Source: a bacterium UBA4883
GTDB taxonomy: Bacteria > Bacillota > Clostridia > Oscillospirales > Acutalibacteraceae
DNA length: 12,650 nt
Direction of reading: 5' to 3'
NCBI GenBank assembly: GCA_002399225.1
Contig: DHDF01000007.1
Span: 430 to 13,079 of the forward strand
Under the pieces are notes generated by a model. It was not told the DNA's origin and searched no databases. It was given only the letters and a program-made list of their open reading frames with translations. The translations under genes were made by a program, and so were the position numbers. Each line of letters begins with the position of its first letter. Positions within the stretch are counted from its first letter, which is position 1. Positions 1 through 6,458 of the stretch are shown here, one piece after another.

Positions 1-695
1 CAGACGGTGATGCAGTTGTCGTTTTTATCCCGCATGACTTCGTACTCGATTTCTTTCCATCCGGCGATGGAGCGTTCAATCAAGACCTGATGAACGCGGC
101 TTCTGTGCAAGCCGACCGTGGCGATGTTCACCAGCTCTTCCTCGCTGGCCGCAATGCCGCCGCCCGTGCCGCCCAGCGTGAACGCCGGACGAACCACAAC
201 GGGATATCCGATTTTCTGAGCGGCTTTGAGACATTCGTCCATGTTTTCCGCAATGGAGCTTTCCGCCATCGGCTGATGAATCCGTTCCATGGCCTCCTTG
301 AAAAGCTCCCGATCCTCCGCCATACGGATTGTATTTGCATCCGTGCCGATCATCTCAACATGATTCTGTCTTAAAAATCCAGATTCTTCCAGCTCGACCG
401 CCAAATTCAGCGCGTTCTGGCCTCCCAGGGTCGGCAGGATGCTGTCTGGATTCTCTTTCAGAATTACCTTTTTCACGGTTTCCACCGTCAGCGGCTCAAT
501 ATAAACCTTGTCCGCGATCTGCCGATCCGTCATGATGGTTGCCGGGTTTGAATTGATCAGAACGACCTCGATTCCCTCTTCGCGCAGTGCCCGGCATGCC
601 TGGGTGCCGGCATAGTCAAACTCCGCGGCCTGGCCGATAATAATCGGCCCGGAACCGATAATAATCACTTTTTTGATATCCTGCCTCTTACTCAC
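1..695 (-). CDS. carB: Carbamoyl-phosphate synthase large subunit, N-terminal 231 residues (3' end beyond the window)
   Basis: CarB makes carbamoyl phosphate from bicarbonate, ATP and the ammonia delivered by CarA, feeding arginine and pyrimidine synthesis in the cytoplasm. The visible part opens with [21 protein letters not shown] (residues 10-30, written in two overlapping pieces: [11 protein letters not shown] and [10 protein letters not shown]) and continues with [10 protein letters not shown] near 48-57 and YIEPLT near 65-70. The glycine-rich ATP-grasp segment [12 protein letters not shown] lies at 169-180. All are hallmarks of the first synthetase half. The start is a GTG at 695-693 that overlaps the carA TGA (GTGA, 2 shared bases). 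A strong GGGAGGGAG ribosome-binding site lies inside the carA end, so translation is probably coupled. A full protein would be about 1,070 residues, so roughly four fifths lies beyond the window. I see no frameshift in the visible part. Confidence 0.97.
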   Translation of the reverse strand, partial: MSKRQDIKKVIIIGSGPIIIGQAAEFDYAGTQACRALREEGIEVVLINSNPATIMTDRQIADKVYIEPLTVETVKKVILKENPDSILPTLGGQNALNLAVELEESGFLRQNHVEMIGTDANTIRMAEDRELFKEAMERIHQPMAESSIAENMDECLKAAQKIGYPVVVRPAFTLGGTGGGIAASEEELVNIATVGLHRSRVHQVLIERSIAGWKEIEYEVMRDKNDNCITV

Positions 696-1768
696 AGACG
701 GCTCCCTCCCATCAGGGTAATAAACTTGTCGAAAAGGAATCCAGTGTCACGCGGGCCCGGCGAGGCTTCCGGGTGAAACTGCACGGAAAAGACCTTTCCG
801 TTTCGATAAGATAATCCTTCAATGCTTCCATCGTTCATACTGACAAAACGGATGTCTGCAACTGAAGGATCAACGGTATGGCCATCCACCACATAGCCAT
901 GGTTCTGCGAGGTGATATAAACCTTGTTTTTGGAAAGATCTTTGACAGGGTGATTAATTCCTCTATGGCCGTATTTTAATTTATAAGTATCAAATCCCAT
1001 TGCGAGCGCCATTAGCTGATGACCCAGACAAATGGCAAACGTGGGAATCCCATTTTGATAGACCTTTTTCAGCTCTGCAATGGACTTTTTGCACTCTTTG
1101 GGATCTCCCGGTCCGTTGGAAAGCATGAGTCCGTCCGGATGAAACTGCAGCATTTCTTCAAAATCCGCGTCGTACGGAAAGCGCTTCACCGTGCATCCGC
1201 GTTTGACCAAGGAACGGATAATGTTATTTTTGGCGCCGTAGTCAACCAGCGAGACACGGATGGGACCGTCTCCGTAAACGGCGCTTTCCCGGTGACTGAC
1301 CGCCGGAACGGTGGGTTCTGGAACGTAGGATTGAACCGTACTTTTCATTTTTTCTTTGTCGACGGATTCCCCATAGGCAATCATTCCGCGCATGGTTCCG
1401 CTTTCCCGCAGGACTTTCGTCAGGGCCCTTGTATCAACTCCCTGCATTCCCGGAACATGATTCTGTTTCAAAAAGGTGTTTAAATCTACTTCACTGCGGA
1501 AATTGCTGGGCAGTTCGGAAAGCGTGTGGACAATGTACGCGGAAAGCCAAGGGCGCGTAGACTCCATATCATCATAGCAAATCCCGTAATTTCCAATCAG
1601 AGGATAAGCCATGACAACCCCTTGCCCCGCGTAAGAAGGATCTGTGAGAAGTTCCGTATAGCCGCACATTGCACTGTTGAAAACAATCTCACAGCAGGTA
1701 TCGCGTTCATCTCCGAAGCCTGTCCCCTCAAAAGCCGTTCCGTTTTCCAGCATCAGCAATGCCTTCAT
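692..1768 (-). CDS. carA: Carbamoyl-phosphate synthase small (glutaminase) subunit
   Basis: CarA hydrolyses glutamine and channels ammonia to CarB. The 358-residue product has the usual length. Its N-terminal half carries the CarA-specific domain ([20 protein letters not shown], residues 27-46). The C-terminal half is a class I glutamine amidotransferase: SNGPGDP at 217-223, nucleophile Cys247 in FAICLGHQ, and His332 with Glu334 in [13 protein letters not shown] chose the ATG at 1768 because the family usually begins MKAxLxLE(D/N)G and GGTGATTGC precedes it. A GTG/ATG further upstream at 1783 would add five atypical residues (MVGDC). The gene follows dapL after 58 bp with no hairpin between them, so cotranscription with dapL is likely. 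It overlaps carB by 2 bases. A very weak promoter-like pair (TTGAAT, then TATAAG 19 bp on) lies in the 58-bp gap, and I do not trust it. Confidence 0.97.
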   Translation of the reverse strand: MKALLMLENGTAFEGTGFGDERDTCCEIVFNSAMCGYTELLTDPSYAGQGVVMAYPLIGNYGICYDDMESTRPWLSAYIVHTLSELPSNFRSEVDLNTFLKQNHVPGMQGVDTRALTKVLRESGTMRGMIAYGESVDKEKMKSTVQSYVPEPTVPAVSHRESAVYGDGPIRVSLVDYGAKNNIIRSLVKRGCTVKRFPYDADFEEMLQFHPDGLMLSNGPGDPKECKKSIAELKKVYQNGIPTFAICLGHQLMALAMGFDTYKLKYGHRGINHPVKDLSKNKVYITSQNHGYVVDGHTVDPSVADIRFVSMNDGSIEGLSYRNGKVFSVQFHPEASPGPRDTGFLFDKFITLMGGSRL

Positions 1769-1826
1769 GCAATCACCAACCATTCTTATCTTATATCTTT
1801 CATAATCTCTCGGAATTCAAAGGACT

Positions 1827-3050
1827 TCAGAATGCGGAAAAAGCCTCGACAATCCTGCGAACTGCCTTCTCTGTATTCTCCGCCGTATTAAAACTGGTCA
1901 AACGGAAATATCCTTCTCCGGAATGGCCAAAGCCGGAACCCGGCGTGCCAACCACACCCGTTTTAGCCAGCAGCTGATCAAAAAATTCCCAAGAAGAAAG
2001 CCCATTCGGCGTTTTCAGCCAGACATAAGGGGAATTCACTCCGCCATACACTTCAAATCCAGCTTTCTGAAGACCCTCCAGAATTATTTTTGCGTTTTTA
2101 TGGTAATAATTGATATTGGCGCGAACCCCTTTCTTTCCAGCCTCGGAATAAACGGCTTCCGCGCCGCGCTGAACGATATAGGAAACCCCGTTCATCTTGG
2201 TGGACTGACGGCGCTCCCACAAACGGTTCAGCGAAACGCCGTTTACCGTCAGTTCCTTCGGAATTACCGTGAACGCGCAGCGCACACCTGTAAATCCGGC
2301 CGTTTTGGAAAAGCTGCGGAATTCGATCGCACATTTTTTGGCACCCTCGATCTCATAGATGCTGTGGGGCATATCCGGTTCCGTAATATAAGCTTCATAA
2401 GCCGCGTCATACAGAAGGACAGAATGATGTGCCAAAGCGTAACCGACCCATTTTTCCAGTTCATTCTTTTTGATTCCCATCCCGGTTGGATTATTGGGGA
2501 AACAGAGGTAAATCATATCGGCTCGCTGCTTGGGAATTTCCGGCAAAAATCCGTTTTCTTTTTTGCACGGCATATAAACGATTTTGCTCCAACCCTTTTC
2601 GGGCGAGTAGTCTCCGGCCCGGCCAGCCATGGCGTTGGTGTCAACATAGACCGGGTAGACCGGATCACAGACCGCCACGGTATTACCACGGTCAAAAATT
2701 TCGCCGATATTCCCGGTGTCACTTTTTGCACCGTCGCTGACAAAAATTTCGTCCGGGTTAATTTCGATTCCATTTTTTTGATAATCATTCTCGCAGATTG
2801 CATCTCTTAAGAATAAATATCCAGCCTCCGGGCCATATCCACGGAACGTTGCAGCCTCCCCCATCTCGGTGGAAGCCATCTTCATTGCGTCCACTACAGC
2901 CTTCGGTAATGGTCGTGTCACATCGCCGATTCCCAGCCGAATGATCTCCTTTTCGGGATGTTGTTGAGAAAATTGCTCCACTTTTTTTGCAATATCCACA
3001 AACAGATAACTTTTCGGCAACTTCACATAATTTTCATTAATCTTAAGCAA
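1827..3050 (-). CDS. dapL: LL-diaminopimelate aminotransferase
   Basis: DapL is a PLP-dependent fold-type I aminotransferase. It converts tetrahydrodipicolinate to LL-diaminopimelate in one step with glutamate as donor, bypassing the acylated DapD/C/E route to lysine and peptidoglycan diaminopimelate. The 407-residue protein starts [17 protein letters not shown], the DapL-type N-terminus. It has NNPTGMG at 186-192, DAAYEAYI at 215-222, the PLP-binding Lys249 in [10 protein letters not shown], and the C-terminal carboxylate-binding Arg383 in YFRLTSF. I chose TTG at 3050 because GGAAGGG lies 6 nt upstream and the product then matches the family start. Another TTG at 3071 would add MGKEGPR, encoded by the ribosome-binding-site region itself. 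It lies just downstream of dapF, whose product uses its product, and upstream of carAB. A promoter and ArgR-like operator precede it. A substrate outside the lysine pathway cannot be excluded from sequence alone. Confidence 0.93.
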   Translation of the reverse strand: MLKINENYVKLPKSYLFVDIAKKVEQFSQQHPEKEIIRLGIGDVTRPLPKAVVDAMKMASTEMGEAATFRGYGPEAGYLFLRDAICENDYQKNGIEINPDEIFVSDGAKSDTGNIGEIFDRGNTVAVCDPVYPVYVDTNAMAGRAGDYSPEKGWSKIVYMPCKKENGFLPEIPKQRADMIYLCFPNNPTGMGIKKNELEKWVGYALAHHSVLLYDAAYEAYITEPDMPHSIYEIEGAKKCAIEFRSFSKTAGFTGVRCAFTVIPKELTVNGVSLNRLWERRQSTKMNGVSYIVQRGAEAVYSEAGKKGVRANINYYHKNAKIILEGLQKAGFEVYGGVNSPYVWLKTPNGLSSWEFFDQLLAKTGVVGTPGSGFGHSGEGYFRLTSFNTAENTEKAVRRIVEAFSAF

Positions 3051-3073
3051 GCGCGGCCCTTCCTTTCCCAAGC

Positions 3074-3112
3074 AATCAAAAAATATTCATTTCAAATGAA
3101 TATTATATCAGA
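3074..3112 (-). promoter_or_regulatory. Putative ArgR operator: two ARG boxes 3 bp apart containing a perfect 23-bp palindrome
   Basis: An 11-bp perfect inverted repeat with one central base occupies 3082-3104. Read against the ARG-box consensus WNTGAATWWWWATTCANW, it forms the touching inner halves of two boxes. Box 1 (3074-3091, AATCAAAAAATATTCATT) and box 2 (3095-3112, AATGAATATTATATCAGA) each have two mismatches over 16 defined positions. They are separated by 3 bp, the spacing at which ArgR/AhrC hexamers bind paired boxes. Box 2 covers the -10 of the dapL promoter and box 1 covers about +4 to +21, a position expected to block transcription. That ArgR is the actual ligand is inference. 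The repeat followed by a T-run could also act as a weak AT-rich terminator for the dapF transcript. Confidence 0.55.
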
Positions 3113-3130
3113 TTTTCACGGTTCCGTCAA
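3102..3130 (-). promoter_or_regulatory. Sigma-A promoter for dapL-carA-carB, inside the 3' end of dapF
   Basis: On the minus strand TTGACG (3125-3130) is followed after exactly 17 bp by TATAAT (3102-3107). A TG one base before the hexamer makes an extended -10 (TGATATAAT). The predicted start is near 3095, leaving a leader of about 45 nt before the dapL TTG. The -10 overlaps the dapF stop codon (3108-3110) at its upstream edge and the palindromic operator on its downstream side. The hexamer match and spacing are visible directly. Activity is inferred. Confidence 0.72.
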
Positions 3131-3941
3131 AGACAAATTCCGCCGCTCCTTTCAAAAAGACTTCATTGGAATTTTCATCCCAGCGAATGAAAAGTTCTCC
3201 GCCCTTCAGATGAATTTTTACGGCACGGCCCGTTTTCTGATTCCATGCCGCCGCGCAGGCAACCGCACAGGCACCGGTTCCACAGGCAAGCGTTTCACCG
3301 GAGCCGCGTTCCCAGACGCGCATTTTCAGTTCATCTTTTCCCATCACCTGAACGAATTCGGTATTGACACGGTCCGGGAACATCAAATGGTGCTCAAACA
3401 ACGGTCCGATCTCTTCCAGTTTGATGGAATCAACATCGTCGGCAAACACCACGCAGTGGGGATTCCCCATGGAAACACAGGTAATCCGGTACTCCCGGCC
3501 ACCCACGGCAAGCGGCTCGTTCCGGATCTGTTCTTTTGAAAATGTAGCGGGAATTTCCGGCGTATGAAAAATCGGTCGTCCCATATTCACTTCAACTGTT
3601 TTCACCTGCCCGCCCTGTATGTCAAGGTGCAAAGTTTTAATACCGCTGAGGGTTTCCACGCTCAAAATGTCTTTTTTAACAATCCCGCGCTCATAAACGT
3701 ATTTGCCTACGCAGCGGATGCCGTTCCCGCACATTTTGCCCTCGGAACCATCGGCGTTATACATATCCATTTTGCAGTCGGCCTTTTGTGAGGGTTCAAT
3801 TAAAATGAGGCCGTCAGAACCGATTCCAAAATGTCTGTCACTCAACTTTACGGAAAGTTCAGACGGATTTTGCACTGTTTCGTGAAAGCAGTCCACATAA
3901 ATGTAATCGTTGCCAATCCCCTGCATCTTTGTAAATTTCAT
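3108..3941 (-). CDS. dapF: Diaminopimelate epimerase
   Basis: DapF interconverts LL- and meso-diaminopimelate by a cofactor-free two-cysteine mechanism. Meso-DAP is used for lysine and for peptidoglycan cross-links. The 277-residue product has standard length. It shows the N-terminal MQGIGNDYIYVD (residues 6-17), the first catalytic cysteine Cys71 in GKMCGNGIRC, the substrate-contact segment MGNPHCV (158-164), and the second catalytic cysteine Cys220 in ETLACGTGACA. The ATG at 3941 has AAGGGGA upstream, and that site begins within the stop codon of the preceding ANTAR gene (12-nt gap), so the two are almost certainly cotranscribed. The 3' end hosts the dapL promoter. With dapL it supplies the last two visible steps to meso-DAP. 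Confidence 0.97.
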   Translation of the reverse strand: MKFTKMQGIGNDYIYVDCFHETVQNPSELSVKLSDRHFGIGSDGLILIEPSQKADCKMDMYNADGSEGKMCGNGIRCVGKYVYERGIVKKDILSVETLSGIKTLHLDIQGGQVKTVEVNMGRPIFHTPEIPATFSKEQIRNEPLAVGGREYRITCVSMGNPHCVVFADDVDSIKLEEIGPLFEHHLMFPDRVNTEFVQVMGKDELKMRVWERGSGETLACGTGACAVACAAAWNQKTGRAVKIHLKGGELFIRWDENSNEVFLKGAAEFVFDGTVKI

Positions 3942-3953
3942 ATTGGATTCCCC

Positions 3954-4496
3954 TTATGAGTTCAAGATGATCATGGCTGTTTCCGCCATCTTTTTTCCCG
4001 TATCCATGCTTTTCTTTTGAAGGAACCGGTGTGCCTGCGGTTCCGTAAAATAATTTCGTTTCATCAAAAGGGCTTTTGCACTTTGGATCAGCTGCTTTTC
4101 ATCACGATTTTCTGTAGACAGCTTCTTTCTAACCGAAAACAAGGTTGGGTCCGACAAATTCAAAAACATATTCACGGTGGAAATCAGCTGGATGCGGTTA
4201 ATGGGCAGCATCAGAACGGCCTGTTCCAGTTTTTCACACGTAGGCGCAAGCTTTGAACTGACCAGGAAAAGAAAATCATAAGAAGTGCCCACCATTCGCG
4301 GCAAATTGATCGCCGCCATATCTCTCAGCCTTACACTGCAAACCGCAACGCCGCCGCGGTAATGATTCCTAGTAAAATCTATCACCTGAGCTCCGGTTGC
4401 GCATACAGCGCCGACGAAGAAACCGCTTGACCGAAGAACTGCCGCTATTCTTTTTGCATATTCCGGGTTTGAATTAGCCACAACAATGTTGCTCAT
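3954..4496 (-). CDS. ANTAR-domain RNA-binding regulator with a degenerate receiver domain
   Basis: The 180-residue protein has two parts. Residues 1-115 resemble a CheY-like receiver fold (IVVANSNPEYAKRIAAVLRSSGF, then VAVCSVRLRDM), and residues about 134-178 form a three-helix ANTAR domain (QLIQSAKALLMKRNYFTEPQ, then AHRFLQKKSMDTGKKMAETA). ANTAR proteins bind paired hexaloop RNA hairpins and act as antiterminators, so this is likely an RNA-level regulator. The receiver looks non-phosphorylatable: where receivers have the acceptor aspartate (LLDxRLPDM) this one has Ser54 (VCSVRLRDM), and the acidic pair after strand 1 is Asn8-Asn10. The ATG at 4496 has GGAGTGG upstream. It opens a transcription unit with dapF and has its own promoter and leader of about 130 nt. 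Its RNA target is unknown, and I found no canonical target pair in the window. Confidence 0.85.
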   Translation of the reverse strand: MSNIVVANSNPEYAKRIAAVLRSSGFFVGAVCATGAQVIDFTRNHYRGGVAVCSVRLRDMAAINLPRMVGTSYDFLFLVSSKLAPTCEKLEQAVLMLPINRIQLISTVNMFLNLSDPTLFSVRKKLSTENRDEKQLIQSAKALLMKRNYFTEPQAHRFLQKKSMDTGKKMAETAMIILNS

Positions 4497-4630
4497 AACA
4501 GACCACTCCGTCGGAAAAGGATATGCGCAAACATCCTAAAAAGGCTCTTTTCTGCAAGCACCATTTAGAAAGCTGCCAGAAGAAGAAACATGTGTGGTTT
4601 GAATTTTATCAGGTACCTTTTCATCGTATA
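4497..4630 (-). other. 5' untranslated leader of the ANTAR-dapF transcript, with a 7-bp stem / 6-nt loop hairpin
   Basis: The predicted transcript starts near 4630, about 134 nt before the ANTAR start codon, which is long for a simple ribosome-binding leader. At 4518-4537 the minus strand forms AGGATGT-TTGCGC-ATATCCT: seven pairs (one G-U) closing a six-base loop, about 20 nt before the start codon and just upstream of the GGAG. A weaker AAAAG/CTTTT hairpin precedes it. Hexaloops are what ANTAR proteins bind, but this loop lacks the A at position 1 and G at position 4, so a direct autoregulatory site is only a weak possibility. Confidence 0.4.
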
Positions 4631-4636
4631 TTTTTA

Positions 4637-4665
4637 ATATTATGCCTTTTTAAAAGTCCTGTCAA
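4637..4665 (-). promoter_or_regulatory. Sigma-A promoter for the ANTAR-dapF unit
   Basis: The minus strand has a perfect -35 TTGACA (4660-4665), a 17-bp spacer and TAATAT (4637-4642), one mismatch from the consensus -10. An A/T-rich stretch (TCAATTTAAAAAAGA) lies immediately upstream and could serve as an UP-like element. The predicted start is near 4630. It is the only clear promoter between the tyrS terminator and the ANTAR gene. Confidence 0.8.
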
Positions 4666-4848
4666 TCTTTTTTAAATTGAAAGAAAGATTTCATGTCAAT
4701 GCACAAAATTCCGATAAATCGATGCTGTTCTCTGAATTTTTGCAGTTTTCACAAAAGGGTATGCAAAAGTTGAATCATCTTCGTCACGCTGCTCCAAAAA
4801 AGCCAAAGGATGCGGAAAAAACGGGAAGCAGGACTTCGGCTGCTCTTG
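4666..4848. other. Non-coding spacer between the tyrS terminator and the ANTAR promoter
   Basis: About 180 bp with no convincing gene on either strand. A 62-codon plus-strand frame (4677-4865) begins with TTG, has no ribosome-binding site and runs into the terminator stem. On the minus strand a 12-codon frame with GGAGCAGC just before a GTG sits near 4744-4786, and TTTTGCA/TGCAAAA arms form a loose hairpin around 4740-4770. A plus-strand hairpin with a C(TTCG)G loop lies near 4827-4844. None is followed by a promoter or terminator arrangement that would mark a small RNA. Confidence 0.4.
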
Positions 4849-4890
4849 AAAAATGGCCTGTTTGAAATTTTTTTCAAACAGGCCATTTTT
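4849..4890 (-). terminator. Intrinsic terminator of tyrS (perfect 19-bp stem, likely bidirectional)
   Basis: Arms 4849-4867 and 4872-4890 are perfect complements around a 4-base loop (4868-4871), with a GGCCTG core. The stem begins one base after the tyrS stop codon. The outer A/T pairs provide a T-run on either strand, so it could stop transcription from both directions, although no plus-strand gene approaches it here. Confidence 0.93.
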
Positions 4891-4891
4891 A

Positions 4892-6130
4892 TCAGAGATC
4901 AAGCGAGATTTTATGATAGATTTTTTTACCTTTTCTCACGATCAGGTAAGATTTTCCCTCTTTCAGGAAATCCTGCTTTGTAAAAGCAGCAGCCGGATCC
5001 ATCACCTTTGCACCACCCACAGAGATTCCTCCCTGCGCAATCAGGCGTCTCGCCTCGCCGCGTGACGATGCCAGTCCCGATTTGACAAGGAGATCCAGAA
5101 GTTTAACGGCGCCATCGGTAAAATCCGCAGCGGAAAGCTGTGTGGTCGGCATGTTTTCCGCATCGGCCGACTGATGAAACAGCGCCTGTGCCGCGTCCCG
5201 CGCTTTGGTTGCCTCTTGTTCTCCGTGAATCTGCTTCGTTACTTCAAAGGCCAGCAGCTCTTTTGCCGGATTCAATTGCTGACCGGTCAAAGAGGAGAAC
5301 TCTTCAATTTGCTTCATTGGAACAAACGTCAGCATTTTCAGACATTTCAGAACGTCGGCGTCATCCACATTCCGCCAATACTGATAAAACTCAAACGGAG
5401 AGGTCTTTTCCGGATCAAGCCAAACCGCTCCCTTTTCCGTCTTGCCCATTTTTCTGCCTTCGCTGTTTGTCAGCAGATTGACGGTGATGCCGAAAGCATC
5501 CTGATTTTCTTTGTGGCGGATTAACTCCACCCCGCCGATGATATTGCTCCACTGGTCGTCTCCTCCAAGCTGAAGCTTACAACCGTACCGGCGGTACAGT
5601 TCCAGAAAATCATAGCTCTGCATGATCATATAGTTCATCTCAAAGAAGGATAGTCCCTTCTCCAGCCTTTGCTTGTAACATTCGGCGTTCAGCATACGGT
5701 TTACGGAAAAACAAACGCCGACATCTCTCAGAAAATTGATATAATTCAAGTTGGAAAGCCAGTCCGCATTATTCGCCATAATGGCTTTGCCGTCTGAAAA
5801 ATCAATCAGCCTGGACATCTGCTTCCGAAAGCAGGAGATATTGTGCGCAATTTCCTCTTCCGTCAGCATTTTCCTCATTTCGGTTTTTCCGGTCGGGTCG
5901 CCAACCATTCCCGTTCCTCCGCCGAACAGTGCAATCGGCGTGTGGCCTGCCCGCTGCAGATGAGCCATCACCATAATGGGGATATAATGCCCGACATGCA
6001 GACTGTCCGCAGTCGGATCAAATCCGACATAAAACGTCGTCTTTTCGTCATTCAGCAGATGGCGGACCCTTTCCCGATCCGTTATCTGTGCAATCAGGCC
6101 CCTCTCTTCCAATGTTTCAAAAACACCCAT
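4892..6130 (-). CDS. tyrS: Tyrosyl-tRNA synthetase
   Basis: TyrRS charges tRNA-Tyr with tyrosine in the cytoplasm. The 412-residue protein is a class I synthetase of normal length. It has [12 protein letters not shown] at residues 37-48 (HIGH motif as HVGH), the tyrosine/ATP-binding region [14 protein letters not shown] (187-200), and KMGKT at 227-231 as the KMSKS loop. A C-terminal S4 RNA-binding domain begins near 343 ([20 protein letters not shown]). The ATG at 6130 is preceded by a near-ideal AGGAGGAAGACAA. Extending the frame to 6178 would run into the T-box terminator and is not expected to be translated. Expression should rise under tyrosine limitation through the T-box leader upstream, and transcription should stop at the hairpin one base after the stop codon. 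Confidence 0.98.
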   Translation of the reverse strand: MGVFETLEERGLIAQITDRERVRHLLNDEKTTFYVGFDPTADSLHVGHYIPIMVMAHLQRAGHTPIALFGGGTGMVGDPTGKTEMRKMLTEEEIAHNISCFRKQMSRLIDFSDGKAIMANNADWLSNLNYINFLRDVGVCFSVNRMLNAECYKQRLEKGLSFFEMNYMIMQSYDFLELYRRYGCKLQLGGDDQWSNIIGGVELIRHKENQDAFGITVNLLTNSEGRKMGKTEKGAVWLDPEKTSPFEFYQYWRNVDDADVLKCLKMLTFVPMKQIEEFSSLTGQQLNPAKELLAFEVTKQIHGEQEATKARDAAQALFHQSADAENMPTTQLSAADFTDGAVKLLDLLVKSGLASSRGEARRLIAQGGISVGGAKVMDPAAAFTKQDFLKEGKSYLIVRKGKKIYHKISLDL

Positions 6131-6161
6131 TTGTCTTCCTCCTGTTTTTTCAGGGAGCCAT

Positions 6162-6196
6162 AAAAAAGCCCCCTGCAATTTTAAAATGCAGAGGGC
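6162..6196 (-). terminator. tyrS: T-box leader terminator controlling tyrS
   Basis: On the minus strand GCCCTCTGCA (6187-6196) pairs with TGCAGGGGGC (6168-6177), ten pairs with one wobble, around an A/T loop, and is followed by six T residues (6162-6167). Its left arm contains the CCTC used by the antiterminator, so the two structures exclude each other. It is also the first intrinsic terminator met by transcripts leaving recN. Confidence 0.93.
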
Positions 6197-6218
6197 GGAA
6201 AATCCGCGGTACCACCTC
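6191..6218 (-). promoter_or_regulatory. tyrS: T-box antiterminator helix
   Basis: GAGG (6215-6218) pairs with CCTC (6191-6194), and GCGGA (6203-6207) pairs with TCCGC (6195-6199) over a TTT loop. The seven-base bulge TGGTACC (6208-6214) between them holds the tRNA-acceptor binding bases. The CCTC segment belongs also to the terminator stem, giving the expected switch. Confidence 0.93.
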
Positions 6219-6429
6219 AGTTCACCGCATCCTCACGGAAACGGCCTTACGGGTACCCGACGATACCCACACGCTGTAACGTGCGTTTTCACGGCCCGGC
6301 CTACTAAAAAAGTTCAGCCCGGCGGCTCCGGGATGTATTTCATCCGGCAGACGCACCTGCTTTCATCGGCCGCAGGCTCTCTGAGCGCTTGTCCCGAATT
6401 ACTTCTTCCCCTCTTCGCTGTTGAAGAAT

Positions 6430-6458
6430 ATTATAAATTTATTTTGCCCGGTTGTCAA
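6430..6458 (-). promoter_or_regulatory. Fully consensus sigma-A promoter for tyrS, inside the end of recN
   Basis: TTGACA (6453-6458), 17 bp, then TATAAT (6430-6435): both hexamers and the spacing are the sigma-A optimum. The -35 lies within the last codons of recN and the -10 lies just past its TAA (6439-6441). The predicted start is near 6423. A very strong promoter fits a gene whose output is set mainly by leader termination. Confidence 0.92.

Larger units (their letters stand above)
6162..6423 (-). promoter_or_regulatory. tyrS: Tyrosine T-box riboswitch leader of tyrS
   Basis: This leader RNA binds uncharged tRNA-Tyr and lets transcription continue into tyrS. The specifier is the UAC codon at 6337-6335 in GAAATACATCC, on the 3' side of Stem I just before TCCCG, which pairs back to CGGGA near 6393-6397. 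The Stem I tip (CCTGC...GCAGG) sits between the two strands. The conserved T-box AGGTGGTACCGCGGA spans 6217-6203. Its bulge TGGT (6214-6211) pairs with an ACCA acceptor end, consistent with an A discriminator in tRNA-Tyr. The codon choice and the downstream gene agree, so specificity is well supported. Confidence 0.96.

Noticed and set aside
1769..1826. Separate promoter for carA in the 58-bp dapL-carA gap
   Set aside because: The best hexamers are poor and the spacing is 19 bp; read-through from dapL explains expression more simply.
1923..2810. 295-codon open frame on the plus strand opposite dapL
   Set aside because: It is antisense to a gene with a full set of conserved motifs, has no family-like residues or ribosome-binding site, and reflects codon bias of the real gene.
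4518..4537. Hexaloop hairpin as a canonical ANTAR target
   Set aside because: The loop reads TTGCGC, lacking the A1 and G4 that define ANTAR targets, and there is no matching partner hairpin or terminator next to it; kept only as a weak structural note.
4677..4865. 62-codon plus-strand frame in the tyrS-ANTAR spacer
   Set aside because: TTG start without a ribosome-binding site, ending inside the arm of the tyrS terminator; no recognisable protein features.
4696..4902. 68-codon minus-strand frame running from the tyrS end through the terminator
   Set aside because: It crosses a 19-bp terminator stem and overlaps the tyrS end in another frame.
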